Assembly (NCBI GenBank): GCA_963922685.1
Contig: CAWUJM010000032.1
Coordinates: forward strand, 1-21,775
DNA: 21,775 bases
Source: JAHDBG01 sp963922685
Lineage (GTDB): Bacteria; Pseudomonadota; Gammaproteobacteria; Chromatiales; Chromatiaceae
Reading direction: 5' to 3'
Shown one piece after another: positions 6,114-14,069 of the stretch. Positions within the stretch are counted from its first letter, which is position 1. Each line of letters starts with the position of its first letter. Under the pieces are notes generated by a model that was not told the origin of the DNA, searched no databases, and saw only the letters and a program-made list of their open reading frames with translations. The translations under genes and the position numbers were made by a program.

Positions 6114-7809
6114 TTTCGTCGCATCAGATCTGCTACAACAAATCTCTGACTATCTTACTCGCCATGATCTCCTGAATTCAAAGAAGAAAGACCAGGTTAT
6201 AAATTTGGCGGTCACATCGGAACAAGGACTGATTGCGACGCTGGTTGATCAACACCAACTCTCACCAACGACGCTGGCACATATGATGTCCTGTATTTAT
6301 GGTCTGCCATTGCTTGATCTGGACGTCATTGCCATAAACCAGACAAATCTGGTCCCGAACGCCGTAATACAGCGATATCAGATCGTACCACTGTGGCAAC
6401 GCGGTCATCAGCTGTTTATCGGCGTGGCCGATCCGAGCCACTTAAACAACCTGGTCGGACTGCAATTTGAGACCGGAATGTCAATCCGGTTAGTTGTGAT
6501 TGAGCTGGACAAACTCCGGCATCAGATCAACTTAACATTAGCCGATGAAACATCAGATGCCCTGCTGGACGAGGCACTGTTACGTTTAACTGACGAACTG
6601 CCACCACATCCGGGCCAGCAGGCTGACAATACACAGATAGATGCAGCACCGCTGGTACGCTACGTGAACCAGATATTGGCAGACGCGATCCGGTCAGGGG
6701 CATCTGACATCCATTTTGAGCCTTATGAAGGCCATTATCGCATCCGCTTTCGCGCAGATGGCATACTCTGCGAGAAAGCATCACCGCCGACAGCGATCGC
6801 TGCCCGGCTGACCGCGCGTCTGAAGGTGATGTCCTGCCTGGACGTAACAGAACGCAGATTGCCACAGGATGGCCGACTCAGAGTCCAGCATACCCCACAA
6901 CCGGCTGTCGACTTCCGGGTCAGCACCTGCCCGACTTTGCACGGTGAAAAAATCGTACTGCGCGTTCTGACTACAGCAAATACAACCTTACAGATCTCAG
7001 GCCTGGGGCTGGAGGAACATCAGCAGACTGTCTTGTTAAACGCATTACAGCGTCCGGACGGCATGATCCTGGCAACCGGGCCAACCGGCAGTGGCAAAAC
7101 CATGTCACTGTATGCGATTCTGAATCAGCTCAATCAGCCGGACGTCAACATCTCTACTGTGGAAGATCCAGTTGAAATTCAGCTGCCGGGCATCAATCAG
7201 GTAAACGTCAATCTGAAAGCAGGGCTGGATTTCGCAACAGCATTACGAGCATTTTTACGCCAGGATCCGGATATTCTGATGGTAGGCGAAATGCGCGATC
7301 TGGAAACCGCCGAAATCGGTATCAAGGCCGCGCAGACCGGCCATCTGGTACTGACAACGCTGCACACCAACGATGTGGCACAAAGCCTGTTACGCCTGAC
7401 TTATCTGGGTATTCCGGCATTTCACATCGCTGCATCCATCAATCTGATTATGGCCCAGCGCCTGGTGCGTTGTTTATGCCCGGCCTGCAAACAGATTGAC
7501 AACCCGGGCCCGACTGCTCTGCAGGACGCAGGTCTTACACCAGAAGAGATTGCGAATGACCTGCTGATTTACCGGGCGGTCGGCTGTGACCTATGCACAG
7601 ATGGTTATCAGGGCAGAACCGGTATCTTTGAAATTGTACCGATCAGTGAAACATTGGGTCGCCTGATGCTGGATGGTGCCAACTCATTAAATATCCGTGC
7701 CCGGATTCGCCAGGAAGTCCAGTCAGATCTGTATACCGCAGGCCTGCATAAAGTCAAAGCCGGGATCACCAGTCTGGCTGAGATCGGTCGCGTTATTGCA
7801 GCCCCATGA
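6088..7809 (+). CDS. pilB: Type IV pilus extension ATPase PilB
   Basis: The 573-residue secretion/assembly ATPase powers pilin polymerisation from the cytoplasmic face. The order is: MshEN/T2SSE N-terminal domain (about 10-150), then the ATPase with FEPYEGHYRIRFRADG, Walker A GPTGSGKT (331-338), Asp box with STVEDPVEI, Walker B region DPDILMVGEMRD (the usual Ile in GE-I-RD is Met), and His box TGHLVLTTLHTND. A zinc-type tetracysteine follows (CPAC at 464-467, CDLC at 500-503). All catalytic features are intact. ATG 6088 is chosen because AGGT sits 7 nt upstream; a GTG at 6070 is in frame but has no ribosome site. It overlaps the prepilin end by 26 nt and pilC by 4 nt. GspE or MshE are alternatives, but the Pil neighbours favour PilB. 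Confidence 0.93.
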   Translation: MQHYQPARDFVASDLLQQISDYLTRHDLLNSKKKDQVINLAVTSEQGLIATLVDQHQLSPTTLAHMMSCIYGLPLLDLDVIAINQTNLVPNAVIQRYQIVPLWQRGHQLFIGVADPSHLNNLVGLQFETGMSIRLVVIELDKLRHQINLTLADETSDALLDEALLRLTDELPPHPGQQADNTQIDAAPLVRYVNQILADAIRSGASDIHFEPYEGHYRIRFRADGILCEKASPPTAIAARLTARLKVMSCLDVTERRLPQDGRLRVQHTPQPAVDFRVSTCPTLHGEKIVLRVLTTANTTLQISGLGLEEHQQTVLLNALQRPDGMILATGPTGSGKTMSLYAILNQLNQPDVNISTVEDPVEIQLPGINQVNVNLKAGLDFATALRAFLRQDPDILMVGEMRDLETAEIGIKAAQTGHLVLTTLHTNDVAQSLLRLTYLGIPAFHIAASINLIMAQRLVRCLCPACKQIDNPGPTALQDAGLTPEEIANDLLIYRAVGCDLCTDGYQGRTGIFEIVPISETLGRLMLDGANSLNIRARIRQEVQSDLYTAGLHKVKAGITSLAEIGRVIAAP

Positions 7810-9014
7810 CCATGCGCTTTATATGGCATGGCAAAGATACCAGAGGCCACGAGGTCACAGGTGAACTTGATAGCACCAGTGCCGCCATGGCGCGGGCAAT
7901 CTTACGTCGGCAGAACATCACACCGCTCACCATCAAACCGGTCCGGCATCGTCTGCAACGTATCAGACGGCGCATCTCCCGCAAAGACATCGCAGTATTT
8001 GCACGCCAGCTGGCTGCGATGCTGAACGCCGGGGTGCCACTGGTGCAATCATTTCAGATAATTGCTGACAGCAGCGATAACCCGGCACTGCGCGACCTGC
8101 TGCGACACATCAGACAGGAGCTAACTCGGGGTACGACCCTGTTTTCTGCTCTGCGTCAGCATCCGAAACAGTTTGATGACTTATTCTGTTACCTGGTTCA
8201 GGCCGGAGAGCAGGGTGGCGTTCTGGAGACGCTGCTGGATCAACTCGCCACCCATCAGGAACAGATTGAATCACTGAAGGCCAGCGTCCGTAAGGCGATG
8301 TATTATCCGCTGACGGTTCTTGGCGTTGCACTCATCATCACCTGCCTGATCATGATATTTGTCGTGCCCCAGTTTCAGGTGTTATTCAGCAGCTTCGGCG
8401 CAGACCTGCCCTTGTTTACCCGGCTGATTGTGGCACTTTCCACAATGATCGGCACCTATTGGTGGCTGATCGCGCTGACTCTGGCCGTATTCAGTACACT
8501 GGTCGTTGTTACCTGGCACCGTTCTGCTGCGCTGCGCACCTGGACGGAACAACTGTCATTTGCGTTACCCGTAATCGGCAGGATCCGACATAAGGCCGTA
8601 TTAGCCAGATTCAGCCGTACTACCGCGATTCTGTTTGCTGCAGGTATTCCACTCACTGACACCCTGGCAGCAGTTGCCGGTGCCACCGGCAGCATCCTGT
8701 ATCATCGGGCCGTTCTGGAAATACGTGATCAGGTTGCCACCGGACAGTCATTGCACCAGATATTACAGCAGCATGTACTTTTTCCACCACTGGTCGTACA
8801 GATGGTTGCCATTGGTGAAGAATCCGGCTCTCTGGATGCTATGCTGAATAAGACAGCTGACTTTTACGAAGAAGCTGTAGACCATGCGGTTAACGGCCTG
8901 AGCAGCCTGCTGGAACCTGTGATCATGATCGTTCTGGGGCTGCTGATCGGTGGCCTGGTCATCGCATTGTACCTGCCGGTCTTTCAGCTGGGTTCGGTCA
9001 TATCAAGCCATTAA
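7806..9014 (+). CDS. pilC: Type IV pilus inner-membrane platform protein PilC
   Basis: This 402-residue polytopic protein carries two T2SSF domains (about 65-188 and 268-390). Each begins with the ARQLAAMLNAGVPL / SRTTAILFAAGIPLTDTL signature and holds a GEQGG / GEESGSL motif before a membrane helix. Transmembrane segments lie around 167-190, 218-237 and 370-392. It couples PilB motion to pilin addition in the inner membrane. The ATG shares an ATGA overlap with the pilB stop, so the two are translationally coupled. pilD usually follows pilC in gammaproteobacteria; here the cluster ends and a dispersed repeat follows. Length and motifs are typical and complete. Confidence 0.94.
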   Translation: MTMRFIWHGKDTRGHEVTGELDSTSAAMARAILRRQNITPLTIKPVRHRLQRIRRRISRKDIAVFARQLAAMLNAGVPLVQSFQIIADSSDNPALRDLLRHIRQELTRGTTLFSALRQHPKQFDDLFCYLVQAGEQGGVLETLLDQLATHQEQIESLKASVRKAMYYPLTVLGVALIITCLIMIFVVPQFQVLFSSFGADLPLFTRLIVALSTMIGTYWWLIALTLAVFSTLVVVTWHRSAALRTWTEQLSFALPVIGRIRHKAVLARFSRTTAILFAAGIPLTDTLAAVAGATGSILYHRAVLEIRDQVATGQSLHQILQQHVLFPPLVVQMVAIGEESGSLDAMLNKTADFYEEAVDHAVNGLSSLLEPVIMIVLGLLIGGLVIALYLPVFQLGSVISSH

Positions 9015-9111
9015 AAACTGCTGTCGGTTATATGTCCGGGGCAGGCTGATTTTTTTGTGTTATAAACACGACACTCTTTCCAGATAGCGGCACCGAACCC
9101 GATACAAGCTA

Positions 9112-9306
9112 AGGTGACCTACAAATACACTTATACCGAACAAGTGATCAGGGGCTGCTCCGAGGGCGTCTGCGGCCATGGATGGCCGCAGCCGAGCCTC
9201 CATGGACGGGTATTCTGGCGACCCTCGGAGCAGCCCCTGACGGGTAACGCCGAAACGAATTTTATGTGCCCCGGCTATTACGCCACATCAGTTTGAATCA
9301 CACCCC
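9112..9306. repeat. Dispersed structured repeat, copy 2, with a 19-bp stem
   Basis: The left end (9112-9150) is the inverted counterpart of 140-180. The core is an unusually strong palindrome: TCAGGGGCTGCTCCGAGGG (9148-9166) pairs perfectly over 19 bp with 9222-9240, enclosing an inner hairpin with arms 9170-9179 and 9182-9191. The tail includes CCACATCAGTTTGAATCAC (9283-9301). A matching right end is not seen. The rest of the 477-nt gap between pilC and gltA (9015-9111 and 9307-9491) holds nothing I recognise. Sitting between convergent genes, the stem may also act as a two-way transcription barrier. A short open frame crossing it is a by-product of the repeat. Confidence 0.8.
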
Positions 9307-9491
9307 GGCAACAAGCTGAGCGTATCACATACAATGGTATGAATTAATTCAGAGATCGCCTAATGTCGTCATGATAAGCATAGAAACAGTTCAGCTGACC
9401 AGAAGCCGAAATAAAAAAGATAGAGACCCGGCCCTTTAATTTATACCAAAGACATATATCTGGATATGGAGTTAGCCACTCTGTATTTGTG

Positions 9492-10787
9492 TCAGCTGTG
9501 CAGGGTGATAGTAGAGTGATAAGTACGTTCTTTTGCTCCCTGATATAACTGGCGCGGACGACCAATGCGTTGCTCCGGGTCTTCCAGCATTTCGATCCAG
9601 TGGCTGACCCAACCAGCAGTACGGGCAACAGCAAACATCGCAGTAAACATATTTTCTGGTATGTTCAGTGCACGATAAATAATGCCGGAATAAAAATCAA
9701 CATTCGGATACAGATTGCGTTCAATAAAATAATCGTCGCTCAGTGCAATCTCTTCCAGCCGCAGTGCCAGCTCAAACAGTGGGTTGTCGGCATCTGCACT
9801 TTGTTCCAGAACAGCATAACACACGTCGCGAATAATCTTCGCACGCGGGTCATAGTGCTTGTAGACCCGATGCCCGAAGCCCATCAGACGAAACGGATCA
9901 TCTTTGTCTTTCGACCGGGCAATATATTCAGGTATCTTATCGACACTGCCGATCTGGTTCAGCATATTCAGTACGGCTTCGTTCGCGCCACCATGCGCCG
10001 GACCCCACAAGGAGGCGATACCGGCAGAGATGCAGGCAAACGGATTAGCTCCCGAGCTACCGACTAAGCGAACTGTAGAGGTTGAAGCATTCTGCTCATG
10101 ATCAGCGTGCAGAATAAACAACAGGTTTAGTGCTTTTTCAGCCAGTGGATCAATCTGGTACGGTTCGCAGTGGGTCGCAAACATCATACGCAACATGTTG
10201 CCGATATAACTGACCTGATTGTTGGGATAAATCACCAGTTCACCTGCATTATGTTTGTAAGCAGCAGCGGCGATGGTGGGCATCTTCGCGATCAGCCGAT
10301 ACGCATTACGGATACGATGTTCCGGGTTATGAATGTCAACGGTGTCATGATAGAACGCCGATAATGATCCGACCACGCCAACCATCATCGCCATCGGATG
10401 TGCGTCGTAATGGAAGCCTTCAAAAAAACGGAACAGACCTTCCTTCAGCATAGTGTGCTGAGTGATGATGCGCTTAAACTCAGCAAATTCTGTCTGGGTA
10501 GGCAGTTCTCCGTGGATCAGTAGATACGCCACTTCTAAAAAGCTGGCTTGCTCTGCCAGCTGCTCAATCGGATAGCCGCGATAACGCAGAATCCCGGCAT
10601 CACCATCAATATAAGTGATCTGACTGTTACAGCTGGCTGTAGATAAAAAACCTGGATCCCGGGTGAACAGACCAGTTTGTTTATACAACGGTGCAATATC
10701 AATGGTGCCTGGCCCTTCGGTACCCTTGACAATATTCAGCTTGAGGGCTTCGTCGCCCAGCGTCAGAATGGCGTGTTGATCAGACAT
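9492..10787 (-). CDS. gltA: Citrate synthase (type II, hexameric type)
   Basis: This 431-residue enzyme condenses oxaloacetate and acetyl-CoA to citrate, the entry step of the TCA cycle. Catalytic residues are present in context: His265 in GPAHGGANEAV, His306 in GFGHRVYKHYDPRA, and Asp363 in YPNVDFYSG. The substrate-binding LHADHEQNASTSTVR segment is near 226-240. The length and the N-terminal beta domain match the NADH-regulated gram-negative type. The start follows the malic enzyme stop by 18 nt on the same strand, so the two genes are probably cotranscribed. The usual sdh/suc neighbours of gltA are not seen here. No clear terminator follows within the 180 nt before the repeat. Confidence 0.96.
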   Translation of the reverse strand: MSDQHAILTLGDEALKLNIVKGTEGPGTIDIAPLYKQTGLFTRDPGFLSTASCNSQITYIDGDAGILRYRGYPIEQLAEQASFLEVAYLLIHGELPTQTEFAEFKRIITQHTMLKEGLFRFFEGFHYDAHPMAMMVGVVGSLSAFYHDTVDIHNPEHRIRNAYRLIAKMPTIAAAAYKHNAGELVIYPNNQVSYIGNMLRMMFATHCEPYQIDPLAEKALNLLFILHADHEQNASTSTVRLVGSSGANPFACISAGIASLWGPAHGGANEAVLNMLNQIGSVDKIPEYIARSKDKDDPFRLMGFGHRVYKHYDPRAKIIRDVCYAVLEQSADADNPLFELALRLEEIALSDDYFIERNLYPNVDFYSGIIYRALNIPENMFTAMFAVARTAGWVSHWIEMLEDPEQRIGRPRQLYQGAKERTYHSTITLHS

Positions 10788-10805
10788 CTGAATAACAATC
10801 CGGTA

Positions 10806-12056
10806 TCAGCGTGTGCGGGCCACACCAGTGTCAATGGCAGCCTGTGCGACCGCCGGTGGCACCACATCTGCCAGACGTGGATCCAGTGGTTTGGGCAGGA
10901 TATAGCCGGGTCCGAAGGTGAGCGAATCCACACCATATGCATCCAGTACATCCTGTGGCACAGGCTTTCTCGTCAGGTCTTTTAATGCGTGAACCGCAGC
11001 AATGTGCATTTCGCGGTTAATCCGCCGGGCCCGCACATCCAGTGCACCCCGGAAGATAAACGGGAATCCAAGCACATTATTGACCTGATTCGGATAATCA
11101 GAGCGACCGGTCGCCATGATCAGATCATCCCGTGCTGCTAATGCGACCGCCGGGCGAATTTCCGGCACCGGGTTAGATAAGGCGAATACCACCGGTTTAG
11201 CGGCCATAGTAGCGAGCGTCTCTGCGCTGACCAGATCCGGCCCGGAAAGGCCGATGAAGACATCCGCACCGTCCATCGCTTCAGATAATGTGCGCTTATC
11301 TGTATCAATCGCAACGCTGGCCTTGTATGGATTCAGACCTTCCCGCCGGGTATGAATGACGCCCTGGCGGTCCAGCATAAAGATATTATGGTGCTGCGCC
11401 CCCATCGCTTCCAGCAGACGCACTGACGCAATACCTGCAGCCCCGGCACCCAGCACCACGATTCTGGCGTCCGCCAGTTGTTTGCCCTGCAGTTCCAGCG
11501 CATTCAGCAGGCCGGCAGCAATGATGATTGCGGTACCATGCTGGTCATCATGGAACACCGGGATATCCAGGGCCTCCACCAGCGCATCTTCCACCTCAAA
11601 ACAATGTGGTGCAGCAATATCTTCTAAATTGATTCCGCCAAAGGTCGGCGCGATGTTTCTGACCGTTTCAATGAAGGTCTGCGGATCGGCAGTATCCACT
11701 TCAATATCAAACACATCAATGTCGGCAAACCGTTTGAACAGGACACCCTTACCTTCCATCACTGGTTTGCCAGCGAGTGCACCGGTATTACCCAGCCCGA
11801 GTACGGCAGTCCCATCGGTAATCACCGCGACCAGATTGCCTTTTGCCGTATATTTGTAGGCATCTTCTGCATTTTTCGCAATCCGCCGCACCGGTTCCGC
11901 GACGCCTGGCGTATAGGCCAGTGACAGGTCACGTGCTGTCACTGCCGGTTTGGTCAGCTCAACACTGATTTTGCCGGGCCGGGGATTCTGATGATAGGCT
12001 AAGGCAGCCTGATTAATTTCAAAATCAGCGTCCTGTTGCTTGCTATGGTCGGGCAT
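10806..12056 (-). CDS. NAD(P)-dependent malic enzyme (short form without PTA domain)
   Basis: The enzyme decarboxylates malate to pyruvate with NAD(P)H formation in the cytoplasm. The 416-residue protein contains YTPGVAEP with the conserved Tyr, GKGVLFKRFADIDVFD, metal-binding INLEDIAAPHCFEVE, the HDDQHGTA motif, a Rossmann VLGAGAAGIA, and FALSNPVPEI. It stops after the malic domain: the phosphotransacetylase-like extension of the E. coli MaeB type (about 760 residues) is absent. ATG 12056 is chosen because GGAG lies 8 nt upstream; a GTG directly before it adds one residue. rpmE lies 54 nt upstream and gltA 18 nt downstream on the same strand. Cofactor preference cannot be read with confidence. 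Confidence 0.93.
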   Translation of the reverse strand: MPDHSKQQDADFEINQAALAYHQNPRPGKISVELTKPAVTARDLSLAYTPGVAEPVRRIAKNAEDAYKYTAKGNLVAVITDGTAVLGLGNTGALAGKPVMEGKGVLFKRFADIDVFDIEVDTADPQTFIETVRNIAPTFGGINLEDIAAPHCFEVEDALVEALDIPVFHDDQHGTAIIIAAGLLNALELQGKQLADARIVVLGAGAAGIASVRLLEAMGAQHHNIFMLDRQGVIHTRREGLNPYKASVAIDTDKRTLSEAMDGADVFIGLSGPDLVSAETLATMAAKPVVFALSNPVPEIRPAVALAARDDLIMATGRSDYPNQVNNVLGFPFIFRGALDVRARRINREMHIAAVHALKDLTRKPVPQDVLDAYGVDSLTFGPGYILPKPLDPRLADVVPPAVAQAAIDTGVARTR

Positions 12057-12110
12057 CACGTTCTCTCCATAATGGATCAGATAAGGGTTCGACTGAATCC
12101 GGGATAATAA

Positions 12111-12314
12111 TCAGTGCCGGAACCGTTTATTAAATTTGTCCACACGTCCTGCAGTATCGACAATCTTCTGCTGACCTGTGTAAAAAGGATGACAGGCGGA
12201 ACAGACCTCGACCTGAAGTTGTTCGTTGTCGCAGGTTGAGCGGGTGCTGAAGCTGTTGCCGCAGCTACAACTGACCTGTACATCATGATAGTTCGGATGA
12301 ATGTCCGCTTGCAT
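12111..12314 (-). CDS. rpmE: 50S ribosomal protein L31, zinc-binding form
   Basis: The 67-residue large-subunit protein begins MQADIHPNYHDVQVSCSCGN, typical of type A L31. Four zinc-ligand Cys are present (Cys16, Cys18, Cys38, Cys41), plus an additional Cys28. This marks the C+ form, which is replaced by a zinc-free paralogue in many bacteria under zinc starvation. It is read from a good promoter at 12369-12397. Its stop lies 54 nt before the malic enzyme gene, an rpmE-malic enzyme order seen in other gammaproteobacteria. Confidence 0.95.
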   Translation of the reverse strand: MQADIHPNYHDVQVSCSCGNSFSTRSTCDNEQLQVEVCSACHPFYTGQQKIVDTAGRVDKFNKRFRH

Positions 12315-12368
12315 TAAAATCTCCAGACAGCGTTTACAACATCAGTGGCTGATACCTGAGCGCGCGGC

Positions 12369-12397
12369 ATGTTACTGAAAAACTGTCGCCAGTGCAA
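12369..12397 (-). promoter_or_regulatory. Sigma-70-like promoter for rpmE
   Basis: On the minus strand TTGCAC (12397-12392) and TAACAT (12374-12369) are separated by 17 nt, lying about 55 nt before the rpmE start. It is the only good match in the gap between the antiporter gene and rpmE. Confidence 0.5.
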
Positions 12398-12419
12398 ATT
12401 GCGCAGATTGTCTGACTAC

Positions 12420-13469
12420 CTATAAACTGACCAGTTGCAGGGTAAATAAACTGAATAACGCAATCAGAGACACACCTTCTAAGCGGTTGATTTCACGGTC
12501 ATTCATGATCATCATGGTGATGATAAACATCATGAAGACCGAACCACTCAGGTATAACAGCAGGTCAGTCGCCAGAGTCAACGGCGTAAATAAGGCGATG
12601 ACACCAAGAATGCCCAGAGTATCGAAGATATTCGAGCCGATAATCTCGCCGAACAAACCATCTGCATTATTTTGCCTGACCAGCGCAATGGCGGTGGCAA
12701 TTTCGGGAATGGAAGTCCCGACAGCCAGAATGGAAGTGGCAAGTTTGGTGCTGGAAATGTCCAGTGTTTCCGCCCCCTGAATCAGGGCAGAAACAACCAG
12801 TTCACCAGACAGAAATAAGGCAACCAGACTGATCAGCAATGACGGAATCAGCCAGACGACTGGCAAGGCTGTGTCTGCCCGCTCAGACCGGCCATCCGGA
12901 TCTGAGTCGTCTGGATCATTCTGCGTCGCAGGTACACCCGAGTGTCGCATCACATGATGCAGATAAAAACCCAGTACCAGCAACAGAATCAAGCCTTCGT
13001 ACCAGACCAGAACACCGTCGTACAGACTGCCCAGAGCGAGCAGGATGGCAACCAGAAACAGCGACATCTGGGTGCCGAACACATTATTGTGCACGGTAAG
13101 TGCCGTTGATGCCACAATCGCACCACAACCGATGCCAAGCAGGCTATTGGCGATAATGGTACCCAGCACATTACCAACCACCATTTCCGGCCGATTCTGG
13201 AGCGCAGCCCCGATTGAAGCAAACAGCTCCGGTGCTGAAGTGCCGATGGCGATGATCAGAATACCGGTCGCCAGGCGACTGATACCCAGACGACTGCCCA
13301 GAGCACTGGCCAGCCGGGTAAAGATATCTGCAGACTTCACCAGAGCGAACAGGCTGACTGCAAACAACGACACATCTGTTACCAGGCCGATGCCGGTAAA
13401 ATGTGTCAGCAGGTAGCCCAGCAGCAATGTGGACGCAATCAGTACCAACGGTCTGACGTGATGTTGCAT
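12420..13469 (-). CDS. Calcium/sodium antiporter of the CaCA family (YrbG-like)
   Basis: The 349-residue inner-membrane protein has about ten hydrophobic segments and two inverted alpha repeats that form the ion site: GTSAPELFASIGAA followed by VVGNVLGTIIANSLLGIG in the first half, and VGTSIPEIATAIALVR followed by GEIIGSNIFDTLGILG in the second. A hydrophilic Asp/Ser-rich loop (about residues 176-200) links the halves. Known relatives exchange Ca2+ for Na+ or K+; the true ion is not deducible. It stands alone on the minus strand, divergent from the TRAP transporter genes with a 72-nt gap, and 105 nt ahead of rpmE. No clear terminator is seen after it. Confidence 0.92.
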   Translation of the reverse strand: MQHHVRPLVLIASTLLLGYLLTHFTGIGLVTDVSLFAVSLFALVKSADIFTRLASALGSRLGISRLATGILIIAIGTSAPELFASIGAALQNRPEMVVGNVLGTIIANSLLGIGCGAIVASTALTVHNNVFGTQMSLFLVAILLALGSLYDGVLVWYEGLILLLVLGFYLHHVMRHSGVPATQNDPDDSDPDGRSERADTALPVVWLIPSLLISLVALFLSGELVVSALIQGAETLDISSTKLATSILAVGTSIPEIATAIALVRQNNADGLFGEIIGSNIFDTLGILGVIALFTPLTLATDLLLYLSGSVFMMFIITMMIMNDREINRLEGVSLIALFSLFTLQLVSL

Positions 13470-13541
13470 AATGTCAACAGGATCGCAGGGATTATCAGGA
13501 ACAGGAATTTATCGTTTAATCGCGTTATTCTACCGTACAAC

Positions 13542-14069
13542 ATGCGTCAATACTTAACCAGAACAGAACAGATAATCCGCCAGATCACGCAGAAGCTGGG
13601 CTATCTCTCCGCCGCTTTGCTGATCGTGTTGCTGGGCAACGTGTTTTATGACGTGGCGATGCGCTACCTGTTAAATGATGTATCCATTGCCATGCAGGAG
13701 CTGGAATGGCATCTGTTTGCCGCTGTGTTCCTGCTGGGTGTTGCCTACACATTGCAGACAGATGGGCACGTCCGGGTGGATCTGATCTACGAAAGGTTGA
13801 GTCAGCGGCACCAGGCCTGGATCAACCTGATCGGCAACCTGATATTTGTCTGGCCATTCTGCGCTGTGGTAACTTTTTACGGCATCGGTTTTGCCTATGA
13901 TGCATACCAGATCGGAGAAATCAGTGGCGATCCCGGTGGGCTGACACACCGCTGGCTGATCAAAGGCATGATCAGCCTGGCATTCAGCTGTGTCCTGTTA
14001 AGCAGTCTGGGTGCAGTGCTGCGTGCCTGGCAACAGATCGTGCGCCCTCGTCTTGGAGCTGACGCATGA
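13542..14069 (+). CDS. TRAP transporter small membrane subunit (DctQ-like)
   Basis: The 175-residue protein has four hydrophobic helices (about 20-40, 55-75, 95-118, 140-160), and the QELEWHLFAAVFLLGVAYTLQTDGHVRVD segment typical of DctQ. With the large subunit it forms the membrane part of a tripartite ATP-independent, ion-driven uptake system. The frame is open upstream to 13401, but that would run into the divergent antiporter gene; ATG 13542 gives the family length, though it has no obvious ribosome site. It ends in an ATGA overlap with the large subunit. No periplasmic binding protein gene is adjacent. The substrate is unknown. Confidence 0.9.
   Translation: MRQYLTRTEQIIRQITQKLGYLSAALLIVLLGNVFYDVAMRYLLNDVSIAMQELEWHLFAAVFLLGVAYTLQTDGHVRVDLIYERLSQRHQAWINLIGNLIFVWPFCAVVTFYGIGFAYDAYQIGEISGDPGGLTHRWLIKGMISLAFSCVLLSSLGAVLRAWQQIVRPRLGADA

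Noticed and set aside
9114..9296. 60-codon plus frame in the gap after pilC
   Set aside because: It lies wholly inside the dispersed repeat and reads through its palindromic stem.
11356..11859. 167-codon plus frame opposite the malic enzyme
   Set aside because: Antisense shadow of a fully conserved enzyme; Ser/Ala/Pro-rich composition typical of such shadows.
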